A stretch of DNA of 64,000 bases from Clostridium massiliamazoniense (lineage in GTDB: Bacteria > Bacillota > Clostridia > Clostridiales > Clostridiaceae): NCBI RefSeq assembly GCF_001403635.1, contig NZ_LN879468.1:744001-808000 (forward strand), read 5' to 3'. The notes beneath the pieces are model-generated. The model did not search any database and was not told where the DNA came from. It saw only the letters and a list, made by a program, of their open reading frames with translations. Positions 18,312 to 27,041 of the stretch are shown in pieces (position 1 is the stretch's first letter; every line of letters starts with the position of its first letter). A program made the translations under genes and the position numbers.

Positions 18312-19970
18312 TTATAAGCTTAAAAATTTATTAAATCTTTCTCTTACTTTTTTTTCACCTAAGATTTGCATTATTGTATATAAATCTGGTGTATTTGTTC
18401 TGTGTGTTAAGGCAGTTCTTACTGCTCCAGCAACATCTGATACCATTCCTTTGAACTCTTCAGGATTTGCTTTAAATTTCTTTCTATCTGTTGCATAACC
18501 AAGTTCTACTGCAACTTCTTTTAAATCATCAAACCATTTAATATTATCAGTATTGAAATCGTAAGCCTTTGCATAAGCTTCTATTATTCTCTTAGCTTCT
18601 GCTAAATCCATATTTTTTGGTAGCTCAACATTTTCTACTGTTTCTTCATAGAATAATTCATCAAAGAAGAAGAAGATTTTTTCCTTAACTTCGCTCCATT
18701 TACCAAAGTCTTTTCTTGGTTTTGCTATTTCTCTATCTATATTAAATAGATTTTTTGAAAATTCTTCATCAGCTGATATTAGCTTAAACATATCTTCATC
18801 ATATTCTTTAGCCCAAGCTGAATAAAGGTCATAAACCTCAACTGCTGACATTTTTGAAATTACATCTTTACTTACATCATGTAATTTAACTAAATCAAAT
18901 AAAGCTCCACTTTTGCTCATTTTATTTAATTCAACTTTATATTCATGATAGTCAGTTTTAGGGTTAGCAGCTCTCCAATCTTCAAATGCTGAGTTTATTA
19001 TGTTTAATAAGTACTCAATAACTGATACTGAAGGATAACCTTGCTCTCTGTAATAACTTACTGCACTTTCTGGATCTTTTCTCTTTGAAAGTTTTCTCTT
19101 TGATCCTCCATCTACCTTCATAACTGATGGCATATGTGCATATTTAGGTGCTTTAAGACCAAGAACTCTAAATAATTGAAGGTGTATTGGAAGAGATGCA
19201 AGCCATTCTTCTCCTCTTGTTACATGAGTTGTTCCCATTAATGAATCATCAATAACGTGAGCAAAATGATAAGTTGGAAGACCATCGCCTTTTATTATAA
19301 CTACGTCTTGAATATTTTCTGGGAATGAAACTTCACCCTTAACTAAATCTTTAGTTACAGTTCTTTTATTTTCATCTCCAGGTGATTTTAATCTTATTAT
19401 ATATTCATCTCCAGCTTCTATTTTCTTAATAGCTTCTGCTGGATTTAAATCTCTATACTTAGCAAACTCTCCATAACATCCTGGTGTAAGTTTTTCTGCT
19501 ATTTGCTTTTCTCTTAATTCATTTAATTCCTCTGCTGTCATAAAGCAAGGATAAGCTAATCCTTTTTTAATTAAATCTTTAACAAAAGCTCTGTATATAT
19601 CAGCTCTTTCACTTTGTTTGTATGGGCCATATTCACCTTTTTCAGTAGTTTCTCCCGTTATACCCTCATCAAAATCCATGCCAAATGTATGCATTGTTTT
19701 TAATGTATCATCAATAGCTCCTGAAACTTCTCTTTTTTGGTCTGTATCTTCTATTCTTAAGTAAAATACACCTTCACTTTGATGGGCTAATCTTTCACTT
19801 ACTAATGATGAAAATACTCCACCTATATGTTGGAATCCTGTTGGACTTGGTGCATATCTAGTAACCTTAGCCCCTTCTTTTAATTCTCTTTTCTTAAATT
19901 TTTCTAAGTAATATTCTGGTGTTTTATCAATATTAGGGAATATTAATTCTGCTAATTTTTCAAAACTCAT
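18312..19970 (-). CDS. gltX: Glutamyl-tRNA synthetase
   Basis: Class I aminoacyl-tRNA synthetase charging tRNA-Glu. The Rossmann fold opens with [18 protein letters not shown], where HIGG is the HIGH motif, and has the KMSKS-type loop [12 protein letters not shown]. At 552 residues it is longer than the common 480-residue GltX; this long form occurs in clostridia. I see no Gln-specific features, and glutamine is probably made by tRNA-dependent amidation. The leader carries a T-box (20059-20316), so expression should rise when tRNA-Glu is uncharged. Confidence 0.93.
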   Translation of the reverse strand: MSFEKLAELIFPNIDKTPEYYLEKFKKRELKEGAKVTRYAPSPTGFQHIGGVFSSLVSERLAHQSEGVFYLRIEDTDQKREVSGAIDDTLKTMHTFGMDFDEGITGETTEKGEYGPYKQSERADIYRAFVKDLIKKGLAYPCFMTAEELNELREKQIAEKLTPGCYGEFAKYRDLNPAEAIKKIEAGDEYIIRLKSPGDENKRTVTKDLVKGEVSFPENIQDVVIIKGDGLPTYHFAHVIDDSLMGTTHVTRGEEWLASLPIHLQLFRVLGLKAPKYAHMPSVMKVDGGSKRKLSKRKDPESAVSYYREQGYPSVSVIEYLLNIINSAFEDWRAANPKTDYHEYKVELNKMSKSGALFDLVKLHDVSKDVISKMSAVEVYDLYSAWAKEYDEDMFKLISADEEFSKNLFNIDREIAKPRKDFGKWSEVKEKIFFFFDELFYEETVENVELPKNMDLAEAKRIIEAYAKAYDFNTDNIKWFDDLKEVAVELGYATDRKKFKANPEEFKGMVSDVAGAVRTALTHRTNTPDLYTIMQILGEKKVRERFNKFLSL

Positions 19971-20058
19971 TTTTTCACATTCCTTTTCTTTTAGTTTTGC
20001 TGTCTTTTCAGTTGACAGAGAACAATTAACTTTAAAATTAACTCTTCTATATTAACTG

Positions 20059-20316
20059 AAAAAAAACCTCTCATCCTAAAAAAATAGGACGAAAGGATTA
20101 ATATCTTCTCGCGTTACCACCTAAATTAACAAATCACTTTGTAATTTGTTCACTCATTAACTTCTTAAGGGAAGTACCCATAAACTTACTTCATACTGGT
20201 TTTCAGTTTATTGCTCCAAAGCTTCCTTCCATTAAATAAATTTATTAGGCTCTCAGCTTATGCCTTACTCTCTGTGAAAATTTGATTTAATGTACTCTTC
20301 TTTTTCATTGCATATT
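20059..20316 (-). ncRNA. T-box leader of gltX
   Basis: The minus-strand leader has a stem I region with GAGAGTAAGG (AGTA-like), a candidate specifier GAA in AAACTGAAAACC, a stem III GAAGTA / TACTTC pair, the T-box core AGGTGGTAACGCG (20110-20122), and a terminator GTCCTA / TAGGAT at about 20075-20091 with CTCT/AGAG extension and a run of Ts to 20059. Uncharged tRNA-Glu should pair with the T-box bulge and stabilise the antiterminator. The specifier was assigned by eye and could be off; GAA is expected from the gene. Confidence 0.9.
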
Positions 20317-20333
20317 TATTAAGTTATATCTTT

Positions 20334-20362
20334 ATTATAGATATTTAGTCCTCTATTGTAAA
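20334..20362 (-). promoter_or_regulatory. Promoter of the gltX T-box transcript
   Basis: TTTACA (20357-20362) and TATAAT (20334-20339) on the minus strand, exactly 17 bases apart and just upstream of the T-box. Confidence 0.75.
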
Positions 20363-20534
20363 TATTTATTTTCCCAATTCATAGATTTTTTCTAGCATTA
20401 ACTTCCTTCTTTTCATTTTAAATATACTTCTTCTTCTTCTCCTACTGTGTAATAGCATATCTTTTCTCCTTCACTTTAAACTATCATCCATAATATGCTT
20501 TTACTTTTAATAATGTTCTCTATGAATTTTATAA

Positions 20535-20912
20535 TTAAAGAACTAATTTACTCAATTCCACTAATGCACATCCATCTAAAGTTCTTATATTATTTTCTTT
20601 GCAATAATTACTAATAGCCTCACTTCCTGCTCCTGGTTGTATTAAAACATTTTTTATTTCAAGGTCTTTTGCTTCTTTTAAATACTTTAAACCGTCTACA
20701 GGATTTATACATAAATCTATAGCTTCTATTTTAAAAGGAACTTCCTGAAGTGTTTTATAAATTCCCTCTCCCCCTTTTGGATGAACTCCCCCTACAGTGT
20801 ATCCACTAATCTTAAATTTATCATATATTCTCTTTGCATACTTATTTTCATTGCTAACATCACCAATTACTACCCACTTATTAAAATTTGTAATTAAATC
20901 ACTAGGTGTCAT
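20535..20912 (-). CDS. CoA-binding domain protein
   Basis: A single Rossmann-like CoA_binding_2 domain of 125 residues, related to the N-terminal domain of succinyl-CoA synthetase alpha subunits. Visible: WVVIGDVSNENKYAKRIYDKF near the N-terminus, VGGVHPKGGEG, IDLCINPVDGLKYLKEA and NVLIQPGAGSEAI. Small family proteins of this kind have unknown roles, perhaps sensing CoA or nucleotide. I start at the ATG at 20910-20912, behind AAGGAG; the TTG eight codons upstream precedes that site. Confidence 0.82.
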   Translation of the reverse strand: MTPSDLITNFNKWVVIGDVSNENKYAKRIYDKFKISGYTVGGVHPKGGEGIYKTLQEVPFKIEAIDLCINPVDGLKYLKEAKDLEIKNVLIQPGAGSEAISNYCKENNIRTLDGCALVELSKLVL

Positions 20913-21014
20913 TAAATCTTTCTCCTTTCTTTTCAATGTTAAATATATTATTTTCTAATTACAAAAAACTTATGTAGTTTAAGGTCAATTATTTTTAATT
21001 TATGTACACAAAAA

Positions 21015-21067
21015 AAATCACATGAAAAATATATTTTCTAGGCTAAATATATTTATCCGTGATTTTT
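21015..21067 (-). terminator. Terminator of trmB
   Basis: AATCAC / GTGATT arms with further AAATATATTT pairing inside, followed by TTTTTTG on the minus strand, directly after the trmB stop. Confidence 0.7.
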
Positions 21068-21071
21068 TCTA

Positions 21072-21731
21072 TTAATTTTTAGCTATTAAGAATTTAATTT
21101 TTACTCCTTTTGAAGAGAACATTTCTTCATGTTCTGTTACTATATTACCTTCAAAATCACTATTATGAAGATCTCTTGTTATATATGTTATTTCAAAACC
21201 TGCTTCTTTAAAATATTCTATAGATTCTTCAAAAAGTTCATCATCATCTGTTTTAAATCTAATTTCTCCACCCTTTTTTAAGAATGTCTTATAATTATTT
21301 AATTGTCTTGTATGAGTTAATCTTCTCTTATTATGTCTATCTTTAGGCCACGGATTACAGAAGTTTATGTATATTCTATCAATTACATCTCCATCCCCAA
21401 AGGCCTCTGTTATTAAATTTATTTCCTGTGCCATTATTTTAACATTGTCTATAGTATTTATTCCAGCTTCTTCAAAAACCTTTTCTATATTTCTTTTAGC
21501 TAAAACAATAACTTCATCTTTTATATCAATTGAAAGATAATTAACATCTTGATTTCTTGAAGCTAACATTGCCATAAATGTTCCCTTTCCTCCACCAAGT
21601 TCTAAATGAAGTTCTCTATCAGGATTTTTAAATAAAGTTTTCCACTTACCTTTATTTTCTTTTGGATTTATTACGAAAAAGTCACAACTTTCTAACTCTG
21701 GTCTAGCCCAAGGCTTTTTTCTCAATCTCAT
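21072..21731 (-). CDS. trmB: tRNA (guanine-46-N7)-methyltransferase
   Basis: SAM-dependent methylation of guanine 46 in tRNA variable loops. The family start [14 protein letters not shown] is present, followed by the SAM loop [41 protein letters not shown] with the substrate-binding PWPK, and [12 protein letters not shown] start at the ATG at 21729-21731, giving 219 residues, the usual length. Longer in-frame starts are ruled out because the best promoter (21769-21797) would place the transcript start at about 21761, inside that extension. Single gene. Confidence 0.93.
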   Translation of the reverse strand: MRLRKKPWARPELESCDFFVINPKENKGKWKTLFKNPDRELHLELGGGKGTFMAMLASRNQDVNYLSIDIKDEVIVLAKRNIEKVFEEAGINTIDNVKIMAQEINLITEAFGDGDVIDRIYINFCNPWPKDRHNKRRLTHTRQLNNYKTFLKKGGEIRFKTDDDELFEESIEYFKEAGFEITYITRDLHNSDFEGNIVTEHEEMFSSKGVKIKFLIAKN

Positions 21732-21768
21732 ATTATTTTTATCACTCCATAATCGTTTATTCAGCATT

Positions 21769-21797
21769 ATTATACAGATTTCTAATCTTTCTATCAA
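21769..21797 (-). promoter_or_regulatory. Promoter of trmB
   Basis: TTGATA and TATAAT on the minus strand with a 17-base spacer. Predicted transcript start near 21761, 30 bases before the chosen start codon. Confidence 0.75.
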
Positions 21798-21878
21798 CTT
21801 TATTGAAAATATTTCTTTTCTTATATATAATTAGTCTAAGTTAACTATACTAAAAAAACAAAAGAAAGGATTTTTTAT

Positions 21879-22361
21879 ATGAAAAACGCAGATTACTTTA
21901 TAAATAAACTCGAAATGCTTCCTCATGTAGAAGGTGGTTTCTATAAAGAAATTATTTCTTCTGAGGAATCTATTACAACATCTGATAATAAAGAAAAAAA
22001 ACTTTTTAGTAGTATCTACTTTCTTTTAAGAACAGGAGAGGTTTCCCATTTTCACCAGCTTACAGCAGATGAAATGTGGTATTATCATGCAGGTTCAGCA
22101 CTTACTATTTACATGATATCTCCATCTGGAGAACTTATAACTAAAAATCTTGGATTGGATATAGAAAAAGGAGAAGCTCCTCAAATTTTAGTTCCTAAGG
22201 GGTATATATTTGGTAGTGCTATGATCAATGAAGATTTTTCTTTAGTTGGATGTATGGTGGCACCTGCCTTTACCTTTGATGATTTTAAATTATTCTCTCA
22301 AAAAGACTTACTAAAAGAATATCCTGAACATAAGGATATAATTTTAAAGCTTAGTAAGTAA
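21879..22361 (+). CDS. Cupin superfamily protein (DUF985/Cupin_5)
   Basis: A single cupin barrel of the DUF985 type, 160 residues. Visible family motifs: LPHVEGGFYKEI near the N-terminus, SSIYFLLRTGEVSHFHQLTADEMWYYHAGSALTIYMI, and APAFTFDDFKLF close to the end. The His residues FHQ and YYH could bind a metal. Function is not known for the family; sugar isomerase or storage roles have been suggested by fold. It is 5 bases from the following FUSC-like gene, so the two are cotranscribed and probably coupled in translation. Confidence 0.85.
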   Translation: MKNADYFINKLEMLPHVEGGFYKEIISSEESITTSDNKEKKLFSSIYFLLRTGEVSHFHQLTADEMWYYHAGSALTIYMISPSGELITKNLGLDIEKGEAPQILVPKGYIFGSAMINEDFSLVGCMVAPAFTFDDFKLFSQKDLLKEYPEHKDIILKLSK

Positions 22362-22366
22362 TTAAT

Positions 22367-24352
22367 ATGATTATATTTGATAATAAAATTGATAAAAAAA
22401 CCTTTATATCTAAAAGCATTATATATATATTAGCTATAACAACCTTCTTTGCTTTTTGGGACTTTTTAGGTGCAGATAATGCTTTTGTTGGTGTTGCTAT
22501 TGTTCATGGAGCTACTATGCTCTTTGATACTGACTTAACAGTAAATCCATTTAAAAATATAGCTAAGTTTTTTGTTATATATCTTTATATAGGTATTTTC
22601 CCATTTTTAGCATCACTTAATATTTATATAGGATTTTTCATAAACTTTTTTGCTTTATTTTTTATTACTTATTCTCTAGTTTATGACTTAAAAAAATCAA
22701 TTTGGGCGCCATTTGTTCTTGGTTATTTATTTTTATTAATTAATCCTATACCAGTAACAGCTTTACCAAAAAGATTATTAGGTCTTTCCTTAGGTTCATT
22801 ATTTCTTGTTCTTACCCAATTAATAATAAATAAAAATAAATCACAAAATAAGCTAAGAAAAACTTTAAAACTTTTGGTAGGAGACGTTTCTAATAAAATT
22901 AATTTATTAATTGAAAATGAAAAACTAGATAAAAGTGATTCTAAGGTAAGCACCTATATAGAAACTATTGTTAATACTATCAACGAGAGAAAATCAACTG
23001 ATTTATGCATAAGCAATATTGATAATATTAGACTTAACTTCTCTCTTTATATTGAAAGGCTAAACTACTCTCTTTATGATCTTGAACATAATTTAGATGA
23101 TGACTTGTATAGAGCATTTTTATTAGACTTATCATTATTATTACAAGATTTACTTTCATTTATAGAAGATGATAAAGCTGATGAAAAACTAATATTAGAA
23201 ATTGAATTATTTACTTCTAGTTACCAAAAATTATTAAATTATAATTATTCCGCTTTTGAAATAATTCAAAATATGGCTATGCTAAAATTTTCTATAAAAA
23301 ACTTTAATGATTCAAAAATTAAAGATAAAAGTTTACTTAATTTAAATACTTATCTTAGTTTACCAAAGAAATTAAAGTTTAAAAATATGTTTAAACTTAA
23401 TTTTACTACAACTTCATTAAGATTTACTTATGCTTTTAGGCTTTCATTTTTAATATCAGTTTCTTGTTTTGTTGTTGGGTTCTTTAAAATTCCATTTGGA
23501 AATTGGATAACTATAACACTATATGCAGTTGTTCAACCCTATGCTGAAAATTCTAGAGAAAGATTTACACAAAGATTTATTGGAACTGTTGGAGGTATAG
23601 CGCTGTTTGTTGTAATAACATTAGCCTTCCATTCTCCTTATATTAAAATTATTTTATTCTTAGCACTTTATTACATATATATGTTCTTAAAAGATTATGA
23701 TAAAAAAATTATCTGTATTACGGCCATAGTTCTTGGAGTGTTTTTTATGATGGGGAAAAATCCCTATGAAACTATTTTCTATAGGTTCTTATTTATGACT
23801 CTTGGAATATTCATAGGTTATTTAGGTACTAAGTATATTATGCCTTTTGATAATAAAACAGCTCTTAGAAATTTTACTAGTCAATACTATAAATTGAGCG
23901 AAGATATGCTTCGTTTAGGTCTTAATCATAAATGCGATTATGAACTTTTAGAAAAATTAAGTGATAAAATATTTATAAGTAAACTTTTAGAAGATAAAAT
24001 AATCTTAAATAATAGTAATTTAGATTATAAAATTATAAATCAATTTGTTTATAATCAAAGAACTTTAAATAATAATATTTATTTTCTTTTCTTTTATCTT
24101 TATAATTTACCTAATAAAGATGAACTAATAAAAGAGTTTAAAAGTAAATTAAAGTTTATTTATAAAACTAATATAACTGAAGAATATAATGAAGAAATTT
24201 TCGTTAAAGAATTAAAAGAGAAAATTAAAACTACTTTTGATTCTTTAGAAGATCCTACTTATAAAATAATTTCTATAAATATTTATAGAATTCTTCTAAG
24301 ATTTAAAATTTCAAATTCTCTAGAAAATAAAATACGTAATTCCTTAAATTAA
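22367..24352 (+). CDS. FUSC/aromatic acid exporter-family membrane protein
   Basis: A 661-residue protein with two hydrophobic blocks of about six helices (residues 15-150 and 350-490), each followed by a long charged helical domain. This is the layout of the FUSC/ArAE/YccS family that exports fusaric acid, p-hydroxybenzoate and related weak acids. The second block has FGNWITITLYAVVQPYAENSRERFTQRFIGTVGG, the clearest family signature. Very low-GC codon use in the soluble parts (many Asn and Lys). It follows the cupin gene by 5 bases and has no clear ribosome site of its own, suggesting coupling. Substrate unknown. Confidence 0.82.
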   Translation: MIIFDNKIDKKTFISKSIIYILAITTFFAFWDFLGADNAFVGVAIVHGATMLFDTDLTVNPFKNIAKFFVIYLYIGIFPFLASLNIYIGFFINFFALFFITYSLVYDLKKSIWAPFVLGYLFLLINPIPVTALPKRLLGLSLGSLFLVLTQLIINKNKSQNKLRKTLKLLVGDVSNKINLLIENEKLDKSDSKVSTYIETIVNTINERKSTDLCISNIDNIRLNFSLYIERLNYSLYDLEHNLDDDLYRAFLLDLSLLLQDLLSFIEDDKADEKLILEIELFTSSYQKLLNYNYSAFEIIQNMAMLKFSIKNFNDSKIKDKSLLNLNTYLSLPKKLKFKNMFKLNFTTTSLRFTYAFRLSFLISVSCFVVGFFKIPFGNWITITLYAVVQPYAENSRERFTQRFIGTVGGIALFVVITLAFHSPYIKIILFLALYYIYMFLKDYDKKIICITAIVLGVFFMMGKNPYETIFYRFLFMTLGIFIGYLGTKYIMPFDNKTALRNFTSQYYKLSEDMLRLGLNHKCDYELLEKLSDKIFISKLLEDKIILNNSNLDYKIINQFVYNQRTLNNNIYFLFFYLYNLPNKDELIKEFKSKLKFIYKTNITEEYNEEIFVKELKEKIKTTFDSLEDPTYKIISINIYRILLRFKISNSLENKIRNSLN

Positions 24353-24356
24353 AAAA

Positions 24357-24376
24357 AGCCATGCAATTGCATGGCT
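24357..24376 (-). terminator. Bidirectional terminator between FUSC and zinc-ribbon genes
   Basis: AGCCATGCAA / TTGCATGGCT perfect palindrome, with TTTTTTT on the minus strand and a T-rich stretch on the plus strand. Confidence 0.8.
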
Positions 24377-24381
24377 TATAA

Positions 24382-24534
24382 TTATCTTCTATTTTGCTCT
24401 TTTTTAGCTTTTCTACAAGCTGGGCATCTTTTTGGCTCGTTATCGAATCCTTTTTCTTTGTAGAATTCTTGCTCTCCTACTGTAAATACGAATTCTGATC
24501 CGCAATCACAACAAACTATTTTCTTATCTTCCAT
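24382..24534 (-). CDS. Small zinc-ribbon protein, 50 aa
   Basis: Found by translating the gap after the FUSC gene. AGGTAATTTATAATG gives a strong start, and the 50-residue product has two Cys pairs, VCCDCGSEF and RCPACRKAKKEQ, which would bind one Zn2+ as a treble-clef/zinc ribbon. Homologous small proteins (probable zinc-ribbon domain family) are common in clostridia, with unknown function; the basic C-terminus KKEQNRR suggests contact with nucleic acid. Convergent with the FUSC gene, sharing a terminator. Confidence 0.8.
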   Translation of the reverse strand: MEDKKIVCCDCGSEFVFTVGEQEFYKEKGFDNEPKRCPACRKAKKEQNRR

Positions 24535-24878
24535 TATAAATTACCTCCTTGTTAAAGATTATAGGATTCAATAAATTCTCTAACAATGGAGAAACTTATT
24601 TATCTTTAAAATCTTTAATCTAATATATCGCTATTTCTAGCTTAATTAAAGTATACTATAATTAAATATAATATACAACTATTTTTTAACAAATTTAAAA
24701 TTATTATATTTTTCTCTTATTTTATGCTTTAATTAATATGTATACTATTTCATAAAATAGATTTAATTAAATTCTCATATCACCCTTTAAATTTTATTAA
24801 TTTAACTTATAGGGTTCAATAAAAAAAATTAGTATATTTATTCAAAACAATTCAATAGCTATATAAAACTTTTCTATT
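24535..24878. other. AT-rich intergenic region before the cobD leader
   Basis: No gene. It should hold the promoter of the minus-strand zinc-ribbon gene and, at its right end, a TATAAT at 24879-24884 serving cobD (weak -35). I see no repeat. Confidence 0.4.
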
Positions 24879-24905
24879 TATAATAGAAAGATAAGTAGTT
24901 TAAAG

Positions 24906-24959
24906 TTATCTTGTGACCTGTGCCTTTTTAGAATATTACAGATACCAGTCATCAGATAA
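24906..24959 (+). promoter_or_regulatory. Structured leader hairpin before cobD (riboswitch-like candidate)
   Basis: Three stacked helices by eye: TTATCT/AGATAA (24906-24911 with 24954-24959), TGAC/GTCA (24914-24917 with 24948-24951) and CTGT/ACAG (24918-24921 with 24938-24941), with an ATACCA bulge on the 3' side. The terminal loop has CCTT, which could pair with AAGG of the ribosome binding site (24970-24973). It lies within a short leader between a TATAAT and the start codon. It does not match the riboswitch classes I know (cobalamin, SAM, TPP, purine, c-di-GMP, preQ1). Confidence 0.4.
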
Positions 24960-24983
24960 AATTATGTATAAGGAGTGATTTCT

Positions 24984-26060
24984 ATGACAGTAAACCATGG
25001 AGCTAATATATTTGATTTAAGTAAAAATTTAGGTCTTTCTAAGGATTCCTTATTAGATTTTAGTTCTAATATTAATCCTTTTGGTGCCTCAAAGAAGGCC
25101 CAAGAAGGCTTGAAAGAAAATATTCATATGGTTTCTATGTACCCTGACCCAGAATATAAAGAATTAAAGTCATCAATTTCATCTTATTGCCAATGCAATA
25201 GTGATAATATAATCTTAGGTAGTGGTGCAACAGAACTTATATCTTCATTTATAAAAACTATATCACCTAAAAAAGCTTTACTTTTAAGCCCATCCTATTC
25301 TGAATACGAAAAAGAATTAAATAAAAATAATTGTATAACAGAAAAATTTTTTGCAAAAAAAGAAAATGAATTTGTAATAAATGTAGAAGAATTAATAAGC
25401 TCTATTAATCAATCAGCTTATGATTTAGTAATAATCTGTAATCCTAATAATCCAACTGGATTTGCTTTTACAGCTCTTCAAATAGAAGAAATTTTAAAGA
25501 ATACTAATAGCTTTATTATGATAGATGAAACTTATATTGAATTTACAGACTTAAATATATTTTCATCTTCAAAATTAACAGATAAATATGAAAAACTTTT
25601 TGTTATAAGAGGTACTTCTAAATTTTTTTCCACTCCAGGAATAAGACTTGGCTATGCTCTTAGTTCTCAAAAAGATTTAAAGGATGCTATTTCTAAAAAT
25701 ATTGACCTTTGGAACATAAATATCTTTGCTTCAATAATGGGTGAAATTATGTTTAAAGATGTTGAATATATAAAAGATACCTATGCAAAATTAGAAAAAG
25801 AACGTGAATTTTTACTTACTAATCTAAGAAAGTTTAATTCCCTTAAAGTTTTTAATAGCTATGGTAATTTTATTCTTTGTGAAATAAAGGATCAAAGTAT
25901 AAGTTCTACAGAACTTTATAATAAACTTTTATCTAAAGGTTTAATAATTAGAAACTGTTCTTCATTCCCTACTCTATCTGATTATTTCTTTAGGGTTTGT
26001 ATACTTAAACCAGAACACAATATTTTACTTATAGATAATTTGAAAGAATTATTAGACTAA
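24984..26060 (+). CDS. cobD: CobD-like threonine-phosphate decarboxylase (fold-type I aminotransferase family)
   Basis: PLP enzyme of the HisC/CobD group. The N-terminus VNHGANIFDLSKNLGLSKDSLLDFSSNINPFG is the CobD form rather than HisC, pointing to decarboxylation of threonine phosphate to aminopropanol phosphate for cobalamin side-chain synthesis. Then CNPNNPTG, IDETYIEF and the PLP lysine in RGTSKFFSTPGIRLGYAL are clear. Start: ATG at 24984 with AAGGAG eight bases upstream (an earlier GTG overlaps this site). No other cobalamin gene is in the window, so histidinol-phosphate aminotransferase remains an alternative. A structured leader precedes it. Confidence 0.78.
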   Translation: MTVNHGANIFDLSKNLGLSKDSLLDFSSNINPFGASKKAQEGLKENIHMVSMYPDPEYKELKSSISSYCQCNSDNIILGSGATELISSFIKTISPKKALLLSPSYSEYEKELNKNNCITEKFFAKKENEFVINVEELISSINQSAYDLVIICNPNNPTGFAFTALQIEEILKNTNSFIMIDETYIEFTDLNIFSSSKLTDKYEKLFVIRGTSKFFSTPGIRLGYALSSQKDLKDAISKNIDLWNINIFASIMGEIMFKDVEYIKDTYAKLEKEREFLLTNLRKFNSLKVFNSYGNFILCEIKDQSISSTELYNKLLSKGLIIRNCSSFPTLSDYFFRVCILKPEHNILLIDNLKELLD

Positions 26061-26062
26061 AA

Positions 26063-26095
26063 AAATCAGAGATAGCTAAATGCTACCTCTGATTT
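26063..26095 (+). terminator. Bidirectional terminator after cobD
   Basis: AAATCAGAG / CTCTGATTT arms with inner TAGC / GCTA. T-rich on both outer sides, between convergent genes. Confidence 0.75.
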
Positions 26096-26100
26096 CAATT

Positions 26101-26928
26101 TTATTTAATTATATCTAAAATTTCGTAATCTAGTATTATTTTACTTGTATCTTCTTCTAAATATTCTATAATAGCTAAAGATAAGCTTTTATTATCTAAA
26201 TTTGAATCCCCAAATACTTCCTGAGCTTTAATTATGTCATCTATAAAACCTACTATTCGCTCTTCCCCTTCTTCTGTTTCTCCTACTATTATATAAGACT
26301 TTTCTTCTTTTATTAAGGCATCTTTTCTTAATTCCTTTAATCTCTCCTTAAAGAAATTTTCTATATTATCTTTTATAATTAAATATTCTTCCTCTGTAAC
26401 TGTATAAGGAATTTTTTTATTTTCATCAAATAAATCTATCTCTTTTTCTTCATCCATAACCTTAGCTAAACTTTGGAAGAATTCATATTCCATAAGCTTT
26501 TCACATTCTTTTTTACACTCTTCTGATCTACTTCTATATGAATTTAATCTCTTTTCTATTCTACATCCTCTTATTAAAGCACTTTCTATGCCAGTTAAGT
26601 TTACATCTTGATTTCTCATATATATAGAATCGTCTATGTAATCTGAAAACTTTTCTTCTGTTTCTATATCACCTAAAACCTTGTCTACAGCAACACTTCC
26701 TATAGCCTCTTTAAGCATTTGTTCTATTTTTTCTCTGCTTTCTTCTTCACTATCCTCTTCAAAAATATTATCTCCTTTAATTTTATTAGGAGCTATTACT
26801 TCTATTCTTATAGATTTTTTATTATTGCTACTACCAAAAACCTCATCTATCATTTCATTAACTTCTGTATTCTCATCAGAAAGAGATTCTTCAAATAAGC
26901 TATCTATAACTGAATTATCTATTTTCAT
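26101..26928 (-). CDS. Hypothetical acidic protein, 275 aa
   Basis: I do not recognise this protein. It is strongly acidic (Glu/Asp in runs such as EEDSEEESREK), mostly predicted helix with an extended first 70 residues, and has no membrane segment or signal peptide. Two mid-protein features stand out: RGCRIEKRLNSYRSRSEECKKECEKLMEY with three Cys, and a C-terminal alpha/beta-looking part (KSYIIVGETEEGEERIVGF). Start: second Met at 26926-26928, seven bases after GAGG; the GTG before it is too near. Single gene. Confidence 0.6.
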   Translation of the reverse strand: MKIDNSVIDSLFEESLSDENTEVNEMIDEVFGSSNNKKSIRIEVIAPNKIKGDNIFEEDSEEESREKIEQMLKEAIGSVAVDKVLGDIETEEKFSDYIDDSIYMRNQDVNLTGIESALIRGCRIEKRLNSYRSRSEECKKECEKLMEYEFFQSLAKVMDEEKEIDLFDENKKIPYTVTEEEYLIIKDNIENFFKERLKELRKDALIKEEKSYIIVGETEEGEERIVGFIDDIIKAQEVFGDSNLDNKSLSLAIIEYLEEDTSKIILDYEILDIIK

Positions 26929-27041
26929 CACTCTACCTCTTTTGACAAATTTATTATATATTTATATATTATCATAATTTTTTTATTTTAAATATATATT
27001 TTTCCTTTGTTATATGTCTAAAATCATAAAATTTAATTGTG

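Noticed and set aside
21732-21797. N-terminal extension of trmB
   Set aside because: The promoter -35/-10 falls inside this stretch and the family begins at MRLRKKPWA.
24938-24950. AUACCAG as a theophylline-type aptamer
   Set aside because: That motif is from an artificial aptamer and its partner sequence CCCUUGGCAG is absent.
24906-24959. Cobalamin riboswitch before cobD
   Set aside because: No B12-box (GCCACTG-type) and the element is far too short; I kept it only as an unclassified structured leader.
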